A stretch of DNA of 64,000 nucleotides, from positions 1 to 64,000 of the forward strand of contig DASZCK010000066.1 of the NCBI GenBank assembly GCA_035943195.1. Direction: 5' to 3'. A program made the translations under genes and the position numbers. The stretch comes from DAIDKA01 sp035943195. GTDB lineage: Bacteria; Pseudomonadota; Gammaproteobacteria; Steroidobacterales; Steroidobacteraceae. Below are positions 1-7,658 of this stretch, in pieces. Positions within the stretch are counted from its first letter, which is position 1. Every line of letters begins with the position of its first letter. The notes below the pieces were generated by a model. The model was not told the DNA's origin. It was given only the letters and a program-made list of their open reading frames with translations, and did not search any database.

Positions 1-176
1 ATCCGGATGAGCTCGAGGATCAAATGACGATCGAGGACCCGGTTGCCTTTGTGCGACCTTGGCCGATCACGATTCGGTACCGCCGAGTGATCGGGCTCGA
101 TCGATTCATCGGTTGGGACTGTGAGAACGACCGCAACCCCATCGTAGATGGAAAGATCACGATTGCGCCGCCTTGA
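1..176 (+). CDS. Secreted DWTGxWE-family protein, C-terminal fragment cut by the window edge
   Basis: Reading frame 3 is open from the window edge to a TGA at 174-176. It encodes the last 57 residues of the family that occurs five more times in this window. The diagnostic tail is present: DELEDQMTIEDP, then FVRPW, then DRFIGWDCENDRNPIVDGK and a final ITIAPP. It lies on the plus strand, like the copy at 25999-26769. The upstream part, where a DUF6152 partner would be expected, is outside the window. Function is unknown; a periplasmic or secreted location is inferred from full-length relatives. Confidence 0.8.
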   Translation, partial: PDELEDQMTIEDPVAFVRPWPITIRYRRVIGLDRFIGWDCENDRNPIVDGKITIAPP

Positions 177-231
177 CGCACCCACGCTAGCGAACAGCCC
201 TTGCGGATAGATCGTCTCGCTCGACCGCGGA

Positions 232-350
232 TCAGTCAGCCCGGCTCGCGCGCGTGACCGAGGTGCGCTGCGGGGTAGATACGGCAGGGCCGGGCTCCTG
301 AGAATAGCTTCTATAGGGCTTGATATTCGGTTCAGATTGCAGTCACCTTA
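232..350 (-). pseudogene. FlhC-like relic A (internally deleted)
   Basis: The stretch begins with the same bases that encode the C-terminal end of the intact FlhC-like gene at 26983 (gtcagcccggctcgcg). After a few bases it jumps to the segment gatacggcagggccgggctc, which lies near the N-terminal third of the other copies. It then continues into the shared upstream sequence containing ttcggttcagattgca. Most of the coding region, including the zinc-binding cysteines, is gone. It is one of five decayed copies in the window. Confidence 0.55.
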
Positions 351-551
351 CTGTCGCCTAAGCCAATGGTTGTAAAAAAGTTCTACACCAAATCCGCGGC
401 CCCGACGTGAGTCAAGGCTTGGTCGGCGAGGCCGCTTTCCGTGCAAGTTGGTCGCCGTGAGTCAGCCTCAATAGAACGTTCATTCGAAAGAATGGGGGCT
501 TGGCCGCGCACGAACGGCCATGCAAAGCACGCTTGCCCGCGAACATAATTG

Positions 552-570
552 ATGTCATACTAACTGACAT
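552..570. promoter_or_regulatory. Candidate TetR operator overlapping the tetR start codon
   Basis: ATGTCA and TGACAT form a perfect inverted repeat with 6-base arms and a 7-base spacer. The right arm contains the first bases of the ATG at 569. TetR-type repressors often bind such palindromes next to their own gene, so autorepression is a reasonable inference. Confidence 0.4.
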
Positions 571-1198
571 GAATGTGAAGGGCGCCGAGGCTACCGTAAA
601 GCGCAGCTATCACTCGCCGCTTCGCGACCGGCAGCGCTCCGACACGAGTGAGCGCATCCTTGACGCCTGCAACGATCTGGTGGCGGCGGGGAAGGACCTT
701 ACGGTCGCCGCAGTCGCGCGCGCCGCAGGCGTACAAGAGCGCACGGTCTACCGTCACTTCGCGACCAAAGAGGATCTCGAGGACGCTTTCTGGTGGTCGC
801 ACGAGGAGCACGTCTCCGGTCCGGGCACGTTCGACGCGCAGACGCTTGATGAGCTGGTGGCGAATTTGAAGAAATCCTTCGCCGGTTTCGAGGCAAATAG
901 CGCGATGGTGGAAGCAATGTTGTCGTCGCGCCAGGGCATGCGGCTGCGCCTGCGTGGGAACGACGCACGCCGCAAGATGATGCTCCGCTGCGTCGACGCC
1001 GCCGTACCCGGGCTTGAAGCACGCACCTTGCGCCGCGCCGCGGCCGCCGCGCAGGTCCTCTATTCGGCTCCCTCGTGGCAGATGCTACGCACGTTCTGGG
1101 GGATGGACGCCGTCGAGGCGTCGGCAGTCGTCGAGCAGGCGCTCTCGGCGCTCGCCGAAGGCCTCGGACGCCGGGCGGAGATGATGAAGTCACGCTGA
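569..1198 (+). CDS. TetR/AcrR-family transcriptional regulator
   Basis: The protein has about 209 residues, normal for the family. The N-terminal helix-turn-helix is clear: SERILDACNDLVAAGKDLTV, then AVARAAGVQERTVYRHFATK, the usual recognition-helix pattern ending in YRHF. The C-terminal ligand/dimer half is helical and not assignable to a ligand. A longer reading from a TTG at 500 is possible, but the ATG at 569 gives a typical TetR N-terminus and lies inside a palindrome (552-570) that could be its operator. The gene 24 bases downstream at 1223 is probably co-transcribed and may be a target. Confidence 0.85.
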   Translation: MNVKGAEATVKRSYHSPLRDRQRSDTSERILDACNDLVAAGKDLTVAAVARAAGVQERTVYRHFATKEDLEDAFWWSHEEHVSGPGTFDAQTLDELVANLKKSFAGFEANSAMVEAMLSSRQGMRLRLRGNDARRKMMLRCVDAAVPGLEARTLRRAAAAAQVLYSAPSWQMLRTFWGMDAVEASAVVEQALSALAEGLGRRAEMMKSR

Positions 1199-1222
1199 AA
1201 CTACACGAGGAAGGAGAGGGAG

Positions 1223-1735
1223 ATGCTCTACCACCTGTCATTCAATGCACACGAACCCGAACGCGTGGCCCGTGTCTTGGCCGAGATCTTGGACGCCATC
1301 GTCGTCGCGGCTCCGTCTCCCCCATTCAACAAGGGCGCACTCTTCGTCTGTTGCGGCGACGATCGTGGCACCATGATCTCGCTCGAGCCGTGGGGCATCA
1401 CATACGCACCGGGCCCGGGCGCTTACACCGAGATGCCGCGCGCGGAGTCGGCGCCGGAACGCAATGGCTTCCACGGGCTCTTCATGGCCAAACTGCCCGA
1501 GGACCACATCCACGAGATCGCGCGGCGCGAAGCCTGGCCGAGCGGGCATTGCAACAGCGGCCCGTTCGAAGTGATCAATGTTTGGCTCGAGGGAACGCAG
1601 CTCGTTGAATTCACCACGCCGGAGCTGTTGCCGGCGTACCTGCGAACCTTCGGCCCCGAGGGGATGCCCGGTCTTAATGCGATGTTGCGCGCGCAGGAAG
1701 TTCATCTCCGCCAATCCATTGCGCGAGTGGAGTGA
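1223..1735 (+). CDS. Conserved protein, possibly VOC/glyoxalase-like
   Basis: This 170-residue protein follows the TetR gene after 24 bases and has a strong ribosome site (aaggagaggga). It begins MLYHLSFNAHEPERVARVLA, the layout of vicinal-oxygen-chelate proteins in which an N-terminal strand leads into a helix. A second such pattern (NGFHGLFMAKLPEDHIHEIA) follows near residue 83. I cannot identify metal ligands with confidence. It has no signal peptide or membrane segment, so it is likely cytosolic. The VOC assignment is tentative; a TetR-controlled small enzyme or stress protein is the contextual inference. Confidence 0.5.
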   Translation: MLYHLSFNAHEPERVARVLAEILDAIVVAAPSPPFNKGALFVCCGDDRGTMISLEPWGITYAPGPGAYTEMPRAESAPERNGFHGLFMAKLPEDHIHEIARREAWPSGHCNSGPFEVINVWLEGTQLVEFTTPELLPAYLRTFGPEGMPGLNAMLRAQEVHLRQSIARVE

Positions 1736-1915
1736 GCCCCGCGTCGAGGCGGATCGCATGGGTCCTTAGAAGCCGCTACACAGAAGACTGTCTCGAGGCT
1801 GCTCCCGAAATGATCGAGACGGGCAAGCGAATCTCCATTGCGACGGGGGGCAACTTTGCCACTTTCTTCACGCCCGAGGAGAGGGCGGCCACGGGCACCG
1901 CCGCCGCTGGCGTTC

Positions 1916-2272
1916 ATGGCATTGTCATTCTTCGAGATCTTAGGAGTACTCGCGCTCGTTGGCCTGGGACTGTGGAACCGCCGCCGTAGCGATTGGCACA
2001 AGCGGCTGATGCTCGCGTCCCTCTTCATCATGACCGGGAACGGCACCGGGCGGATCGCGATTCCACTGGGATTCGCGTCGCAGGAAATCACTATCGGTTT
2101 CATTGTCACGTATGTGCTATTGGCTGTGGTCATTGGGTACGACCACAGAGCCCATAAACGCGTGCATCCTGCCTACTGGGTCGCGGCAGCGGCCGTCGTC
2201 GTATGCCACGCAGGGGTCATGTGGGCATTCGGCAGCCCAACCTGGTTGGCTTTCGCGAAGGCAATTGCTTAG
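1916..2272 (+). pseudogene. Truncated integral membrane protein
   Basis: From the ATG at 1916 there are 118 residues with at least three hydrophobic segments: ALSFFEILGVLALVGLGLW, then EITIGFIVTYVLLAVVIGY, then YWVAAAAVVVCHAGVMWAF. The patterns RRSDWHKRLML and YDHRAHKRVHPAYW recall a family of larger (more than 200 residues) multi-span proteins in which they lie in the second half. The expected N-terminal spans are missing and the preceding DNA (1740-1910) does not encode them in any frame. I read this as a 5'-truncated remnant, although a short functional protein cannot be excluded. Confidence 0.5.
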
Positions 2273-2515
2273 CTGATACCGCGCGGCCATGAGATCGCGG
2301 CGCTCGCTCTCGAGCTGCTGCCCGGCAAACCCTTAACCACAATGTCGAAATAGCCAGTCGCCTCCGGCGCCACTACACAGACCGCCTTAAGAAGTCGGTT
2401 AAGCTTGTTAGGTTTACAGGATAATCTTTATCAATTATGGAATTTATAAAGAATATCCGATATCCTTAATAGACTGGAGGGGCTCTTAAAGCTTTCCGCC
2501 GACCTAGGCGTCCGC

Positions 2516-3706
2516 ATGCGCAGAGACGAAATTGCCAAGGACCGCAAGCCCTATCTGGTGCCCGCACAGGGGCACCCGCATGCGCTCGCGCTAGTGGCGC
2601 CGCCGACGCCGCGCCGGCTCCCTATCGACCCTCGGAACGCGGCTGACTTCGCCGAGGCGCACACGGCCTTGGGCCGCCTTCAGGGCGCACTCGCATACAT
2701 TCCGAATTTCGATATGGTGACCCGCACGCTCTCACGTCGCGAAGCGGTCATGAGTTCACGCATCGAGGGCACGCAGTCGGACCTGCATCAACTGCTCACC
2801 TTCGAGGCTACGCATGGCACAACCGGCCTACCTGCGGATGTGCGGGTAATCGAACGTTACGTCGCCGCGCTCCAGGTTGGTCTGGAACGCATACGCAAAG
2901 GTGGTCGTGCGGCGCTGGATCTCGGGCTCATCAACGAACTGCACGCCGTGTTGATGCAGGATGAGGTAATCAAGTGTTCCACCGGTGCCTATCGAGAAGA
3001 GCAGGTCTGGATAGGGCCTACGAAACGAATCGAAGACGCGTCGTTCGTACCTGCGCCTCCGGGGCAAGTAGCCGGATGCATGCAGGAGATGGCTGCAAGC
3101 ATCCTGCAATACACGCCGCGCGAGGACGAACCGGCGACCCTTACCCTGTTGGCGCAGCTCGCGATAGCGCACGCCCAGTTTGAGACCATCCACCCCTTTC
3201 ACGACGGCAATGGCCGCACTGGGCGAATGCTCATCCCACTGATGCTGGCTGCCGAAGGCTACCCAGCACTTTACCTCTCCGGAGCGCTGCTGCGAGCGAA
3301 GCCGGATTATTACGCCGCACTCGCAAGCGTCCAGTTGCGGGGCGAATGGGATCCGTGGTGCGAGATGCTGGCCCGCGCCGTAGTCGAGTCCTGTGATGAG
3401 TCGATTTCCATCGCCACGGACCTCCTGGCGCTCGCCGAACGATGGGAGAAGGAACTTGCCAGCTACCGGGCAAATTCGACCACGCGCCGCCTTCCGCGTT
3501 TTCTCATCGGCAACCCGGTGATCTCGGTCCAGCAGGCCGCGACTGGTTTGGGGGTCTCAGTACCCGCGGCCAACGGCGCGCTCAACAACCTACTCGCCGC
3601 GGGCATCGTGACCCTGATCGACGAGCGTCGGTGGGGCAGGGTGTTCCAAGCCCCCCCGGTGTTGCAGCGTCTCGATCAACCGCCTGCCGTGCAGCGAAGA
3701 ATGTAG
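2516..3706 (+). CDS. Fic-family protein (AMP transferase type, self-inhibited class II)
   Basis: The protein has 396 residues. The Fic motif HPFHDGNGRTGR is complete, with catalytic His at about 226, Asp 230 and Arg 234, so it should transfer a nucleotide (usually AMP) to a protein hydroxyl. An inhibitory helix S-x3-E-G (SRIEGT, residues 80-85) precedes the Fic core, the class II arrangement, so it should be auto-inhibited. The N-terminal Fic_N region starts with PYLVPAQG, and the last about 70 residues look like a winged helix (NPVISVQQAATGLGVSVPAA). No separate antitoxin lies beside it. The 240 bases upstream are AT-rich compared with the surroundings, suggesting transfer or a strong promoter. 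The target is unknown. Confidence 0.9.
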   Translation: MRRDEIAKDRKPYLVPAQGHPHALALVAPPTPRRLPIDPRNAADFAEAHTALGRLQGALAYIPNFDMVTRTLSRREAVMSSRIEGTQSDLHQLLTFEATHGTTGLPADVRVIERYVAALQVGLERIRKGGRAALDLGLINELHAVLMQDEVIKCSTGAYREEQVWIGPTKRIEDASFVPAPPGQVAGCMQEMAASILQYTPREDEPATLTLLAQLAIAHAQFETIHPFHDGNGRTGRMLIPLMLAAEGYPALYLSGALLRAKPDYYAALASVQLRGEWDPWCEMLARAVVESCDESISIATDLLALAERWEKELASYRANSTTRRLPRFLIGNPVISVQQAATGLGVSVPAANGALNNLLAAGIVTLIDERRWGRVFQAPPVLQRLDQPPAVQRRM

Positions 3707-3871
3707 GATTCCGAACGAGATTGATCCAGGATCTATGTAATCCTGCTCGTCGGATCCTGTCGTCGGACAGACCCGTTCAGGCGCGGATGCCTATCTCCAT
3801 TTGGTTTGTCAAAGGGATAATCCGCATAAGAATCGCGACGGCATGCCCGATTGGGTCCTTTGCCGCAGTTT

Positions 3872-6082
3872 TCAGATCTGCATTAGATCCACCGTCGACA
3901 GCGGCAGCCGGCGTACTCGTTTGCCTGTGGCGGCAAACACCGCGTTGCATACGGCGGCCGGGGTCGGTCCCACGCCCGGCTCGCCGATGCCGCCCCAGCG
4001 CGGCCCGCCCGTCAGGTGCAGGTAGGTTTCAATCTTTGGCGTCTCATACATCCGCACGACCTGGTAGTCGTGGTAGTTACTCTGCTGGGCTGCCCCATCC
4101 TTGAATGTGATATGTCCGAACAGCGCCTGGCCGAGACCGAAGAGCGCTCCGCCCTCCATCTGCTGTTCGATCGTGTTGGGATTGGCGGCGTTATAGCAGT
4201 CCTGAACAACCACCATGCGGTCCACTTTCACCTTGCCCCTGGAGTCGACGGTCACCTCGGCGACCTGGCCGGTGACCGTGCCATAGCACTCCATGATGGC
4301 GATGCCCCGTCCGCGTCCGGGTTTCATGGGCGTGCCCCAGTTCGACTTTTCGGCCAGCATGTCGAGCACGCCGATCCAGTCGGCCCGGTCCAGATGCGCC
4401 CGACGGAATCTGTAGGGATCCTGCGCGGCCGCGTGGGCCAGTTCATCGATGAAGCCTTCGATCATGAAGCCGTTCTGCGAGGAGCCCACGCCACGGCAGA
4501 AGGACACCGGCACGTGGGTGTTGATCAGATTGGCCCCGACACTGAAATTGGGGATCTTGTAGGCGGTTTCCGCTATGCACTCGACAGCCATGGGTTCGAC
4601 GCCCGGGAAGCGGGGCGCGGCGCCTCCGGACCCCTTGAACAGGGACGGCACGGCGACCTTCACGTCCAGTGCGTGAATCCTGCCGGCCTCGTCCAGGCGG
4701 GCTTTCCACCGCGTGGCCGCCTGGGGGCGGTAGCGATCGTGGCGGATGTCCTCCTCGCGGGTCCAGATCAGCTTGACCGGCTTGCCCACCGCCTTGGCGA
4801 TGGCGACGCACTGGATTGCTTCATCGGTAGAGCCGCGCCGGCCGAAGCCGCCGCCGACGAAGTTGACATGGACGAAGGTTTTTTCCGGTGCAATACCGGC
4901 GGCCTTGGCCGCGCCCGTCAGAACTGCCATCGGCGCCTGAGTCGAAATCCACACCTCGAGCTTGTCCTGCTGTAGCCACACGGTGCAGTTGAGCGGTTCC
5001 ATTGCAACGTGGGCCTGGTAGGGTGCCTCGTAAAGCGCCTCGACCAGCTTGCCGCCGGAAGTCGCGAGGGCCGCATGGACGTCGCCGGCCTTGCGGGCGG
5101 AGGCCATCGGGCCGTCCAGGCCGTCGCGGTAGATCTTGTCCAGATCGGCCTGCTGCACCTTGCCGGAGGCGCCGATATCCCACTCGATCTTCAGGGCGTC
5201 AACCGCCTTCTTGGCGTGCCAGAACTGGTCGGCGACCACGGCCACCGCGTCGTGCAGCTTCACCACCTGCATGATCCCCGGGGCACCGCGGATGGCGCTG
5301 TCATCGACCGCCTTCAGTTTGCCGCCCGGTACCGGGCACTGAATGATCGCGGCGTAGACCATTCCTTGCACTTGGGCGTCGATGCCGTACCGGGCCGAGC
5401 CGTCGATCTTCGCCTGGGTGTCGAGCCGTGGCGTGGGCTTGCCAACCAGGGTGAACTGGTCGGGCGTCTTGATTTTGGGTTCCTGATCGAGCCTGATCGC
5501 CACCGCGTCGGCGCAGACCTGGCCGTAGGTGAGCTTGCGGCCCGAGGGCGTATGCTCGATGACGCTGTTCTCACACCTGCATTCGGCAACGTCGCACTTC
5601 CAGTGACGGGCGGCGGCCTTGACCAGGCGGTCGCGGGCGGCGGCGCCAGCCCGCTGCATCATGGTGACCGAGGTGCGCAGTCCCTGGCTTCCGACCGTAA
5701 ACATGGCGCCATAGACGTTCTTCTGGCGAAAGTTGCGGTTCGCCGAGGCGTATTCGCACTTCACCTTGGACCAGTCGCAATACAGCTCCTCGGCAATCAG
5801 CATCGCAAGCGCGGTGGTGGTGCCCTGACCCAACTCGTTGTGCGGCAGGCGCACGGTGACGGTGTCATCCGGATCGATCACCAGGAAGGCAGAGAGTTCG
5901 TGAGGCGGGACGAGCTCGGGGCTCTGCAGCAGACCCATAGGTCCGGGCTGCCTGGGCTCCTCGGCACCGAACGTCACCGTCGGCAGCGTAAAGGAGATGG
6001 CGAGGCCGCCGGCGGCACTGGCCATGGCAGTGATGGCCTGGCGGCGGGAAAGCCTTAAGCTTCCTGCGAAGGTCGCGCTCAT
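3872..6082 (-). CDS. Molybdopterin-binding aldehyde/xanthine oxidase-type subunit (IorB-like), Tat-exported
   Basis: This 736-residue large subunit belongs to the xanthine dehydrogenase superfamily, most like the isoquinoline 1-oxidoreductase beta subunit. The N-terminus carries a twin-arginine signal (LRLSRRQAITAMASAAGGLA), so export of the folded enzyme to the periplasm is expected. Molybdopterin-contact patterns are visible: GQGTTTALAMLIAEEL, FVGGGFGRRG, and GGIGEPGVGPTPAA, where the Glu corresponds to the catalytic glutamate. A strong ribosome site (aggag) lies 7 bases before the ATG at 6082. Oddly, no [2Fe-2S] alpha subunit or cytochrome partner lies on either side, so the electron acceptor must be encoded elsewhere or the operon was broken. 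Confidence 0.88.
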   Translation of the reverse strand: MSATFAGSLRLSRRQAITAMASAAGGLAISFTLPTVTFGAEEPRQPGPMGLLQSPELVPPHELSAFLVIDPDDTVTVRLPHNELGQGTTTALAMLIAEELYCDWSKVKCEYASANRNFRQKNVYGAMFTVGSQGLRTSVTMMQRAGAAARDRLVKAAARHWKCDVAECRCENSVIEHTPSGRKLTYGQVCADAVAIRLDQEPKIKTPDQFTLVGKPTPRLDTQAKIDGSARYGIDAQVQGMVYAAIIQCPVPGGKLKAVDDSAIRGAPGIMQVVKLHDAVAVVADQFWHAKKAVDALKIEWDIGASGKVQQADLDKIYRDGLDGPMASARKAGDVHAALATSGGKLVEALYEAPYQAHVAMEPLNCTVWLQQDKLEVWISTQAPMAVLTGAAKAAGIAPEKTFVHVNFVGGGFGRRGSTDEAIQCVAIAKAVGKPVKLIWTREEDIRHDRYRPQAATRWKARLDEAGRIHALDVKVAVPSLFKGSGGAAPRFPGVEPMAVECIAETAYKIPNFSVGANLINTHVPVSFCRGVGSSQNGFMIEGFIDELAHAAAQDPYRFRRAHLDRADWIGVLDMLAEKSNWGTPMKPGRGRGIAIMECYGTVTGQVAEVTVDSRGKVKVDRMVVVQDCYNAANPNTIEQQMEGGALFGLGQALFGHITFKDGAAQQSNYHDYQVVRMYETPKIETYLHLTGGPRWGGIGEPGVGPTPAAVCNAVFAATGKRVRRLPLSTVDLMQI

Positions 6083-6235
6083 CGTCTTTCTCCTGCCGGT
6101 CCGAGGCCATCAGCCCGATCTCAACGAACGGACAAATCAAATATAGGGCTCAAGATTAGCCATGACCAGTACCCTTTGGAATCCGGGCATCATCCTCCCA
6201 GACTTGCACAATACGGATAGCGGTGCACTCTGAAT

Positions 6236-6400
6236 GTGATGCGCTCGACCACGATCAGGGCACCGCAGCGGGGATTTGCCCCGCAGCCTCGATACGGCAG
6301 TGCCGGGTTCACCGGTATAGGAGCGGTAGAGTTTGGTGTTCTGTTCAGGTTACAAGAAATTTAACAGTTACATGAGATATTGATTGATAACGAATGAGTT
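6236..6400 (-). pseudogene. FlhC-like relic B (internally deleted)
   Basis: The sequence gatgcgctcgaccacgatca corresponds to the zinc-domain region of the FlhC-like copies. It is fused almost directly to the segment ending gatacggcagtgccgggttc. After this comes the common upstream block tctgttcaggttacaagaaa followed by an AT-rich stretch near 6375, nearly matching relic D at 12300-12350. The middle and the N-terminal part of the gene are absent. No intact reading frame remains. Confidence 0.55.
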
Positions 6401-6469
6401 CACAAATGTTACCGAGCCGTGCGTCGTCAAAGCCGCCGCGAATGCATGCAGTCAACCGATTCAGTTGAA

Positions 6470-7180
6470 TCACGGCGGCGCCACAACGGTCTTCCCATTG
6501 ACCACCGGGTCGCGGTCGTGCTCGCAATCAATAGGAATCAAACGATCGATATCGCGCACTCGGGTGTAGCGGATCCTTGACTGCATCGGACGTGTGAGCC
6601 GTTTTGGGTCATCGATTGTCATTTCGTCTTCCATGGTGTTGGCATCAAGGCGGCGCAGCCTCTCGGTGAAATGGGCTGCCGTACTCAGATTTGGGCTCCC
6701 GGGAAAGGGCGAGATGGGACCGGCCTCTCGGGCAACGGTGTCGATGACCAGCGTTTTGCGGTCCCAGTGGCCGATGGAATCGCCGGCGGCGGTGGGCCAG
6801 AGGTCCGCTGGCTTCGGATGCGCGCGGCCGTCCGTGTAGACGTGTCGCACGGTGCCATCGGTAGCTGCAAGCATTGTTTGCTCGGGCGTCACGAGCAATT
6901 CGAACATGAAGTCCGAGAGGGGCACATTCATGATAGCGGGGAAGCCCGCAGCGTGGCAGGACTTGAAATCCGGGGGCAGTAAAGAGGCGCCCTTCGCTGC
7001 AGCCTGTGCACCGGCTCCCGACACGGACGCTGCCGCCGCTTCGGTTTCCCAGATGCCCGTCCAGTCCGGAAGGGTCGCGAAGGCGAGTGCGCGGGGTGGC
7101 GGAGGTTCCCCGGCGGCGGCAGCTGCTGCAAAGAGGGTCGCGGCCAGCGCCGCCGTTAACTTGGCGTTGGCCCGGATCAT
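6470..7180 (-). CDS. Secreted DWTGxWE-family protein, copy 1
   Basis: The protein has 236 residues, the shortest complete copy. The start chosen is the ATG at 7180, which overlaps the TGA of the DUF6152 gene (ATGA), giving translational coupling. A signal peptide (MIRANAKLTAALAATLFAAA) is followed by FATLPDWTGIWET. The core TPEQTMLAATDGTVRHVYTDG is followed by SIGHWDRKTLVIDT and a tail with IDCEHDRDPVVNGK. These blocks are shared with copies at 12699, 16306, 20275 and 25999. The family function is unknown; a periplasmic or secreted product acting with DUF6152 is inferred from constant pairing. It lacks about 40 residues between the WTG motif and the core compared with copy 2. Confidence 0.85.
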   Translation of the reverse strand: MIRANAKLTAALAATLFAAAAAAGEPPPPRALAFATLPDWTGIWETEAAAASVSGAGAQAAAKGASLLPPDFKSCHAAGFPAIMNVPLSDFMFELLVTPEQTMLAATDGTVRHVYTDGRAHPKPADLWPTAAGDSIGHWDRKTLVIDTVAREAGPISPFPGSPNLSTAAHFTERLRRLDANTMEDEMTIDDPKRLTRPMQSRIRYTRVRDIDRLIPIDCEHDRDPVVNGKTVVAPP

Positions 7181-7551
7181 GCTGGCGGCCTTCCGCCCAG
7201 CGTCCGGCCGTCTGCACGGGTCACCGAAATGAGGCGGCTGGCGGGTGTGCCGTCCTTGGTGGGATAGAGCATGACGGTCACCTTGTCGCCGCGCTGTACT
7301 GAGCCGGGCCTCCAGCCTGCCCGGTAGCTGGCAAGTGGCGAGTTCATCTCGAGGCTCCACTCGACTGAACCGGTCGCCCCCGTCACCAGCAGCTGCACGT
7401 AGCAGTGCGGATTGGTCCACTGCAGCTCCTTCACGGTGCCATGCAGCGTAAGGCTCTTCGTCGTATCGAAATTGGCGAAGGAATGGTGCGCCAGGCATGG
7501 CGCTGCTAAGGTGATGGCCGCTATTCCGGCCAAGTGTTGCACTGCGTTCAC
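7177..7551 (-). CDS. DUF6152 family secreted protein, copy 1
   Basis: The protein has 124 residues and starts at a GTG. A signal peptide (MNAVQHLAGIAAITLAAPCL) leads straight into AHHSFANFD, the family signature with paired histidines next to the cleavage site. The rest is a small beta-rich domain: LTLHGTVKELQWTNPHCYVQ, then WSLEMNSPLASYRAGWRPGS, then GDKVTVMLYPTKDGTPASRL. The fold looks like a small barrel, and the NPHC motif and the paired His could bind a metal; this is inference. It is the first gene of a two-gene operon divergent from the regulator at 7659, with 107 bases between the starts. Confidence 0.88.
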   Translation of the reverse strand: MNAVQHLAGIAAITLAAPCLAHHSFANFDTTKSLTLHGTVKELQWTNPHCYVQLLVTGATGSVEWSLEMNSPLASYRAGWRPGSVQRGDKVTVMLYPTKDGTPASRLISVTRADGRTLGGRPPA

Positions 7552-7658
7552 AAGGGCTGACCTCGTTGAGGTGACGGGTGACCAGCGTCGCGTAACTGAC
7601 CGCCCGAATGTGCGTAGCTATGGTGTAGTGACGCTGAAATTGGGTAGCGACAGGGTGT

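Noticed and set aside
5009..6058. 349-codon open frame on the plus strand
   Set aside because: It is antisense to the molybdopterin subunit, which has a Tat signal and cofactor motifs. No ribosome site or domain supports the shadow.
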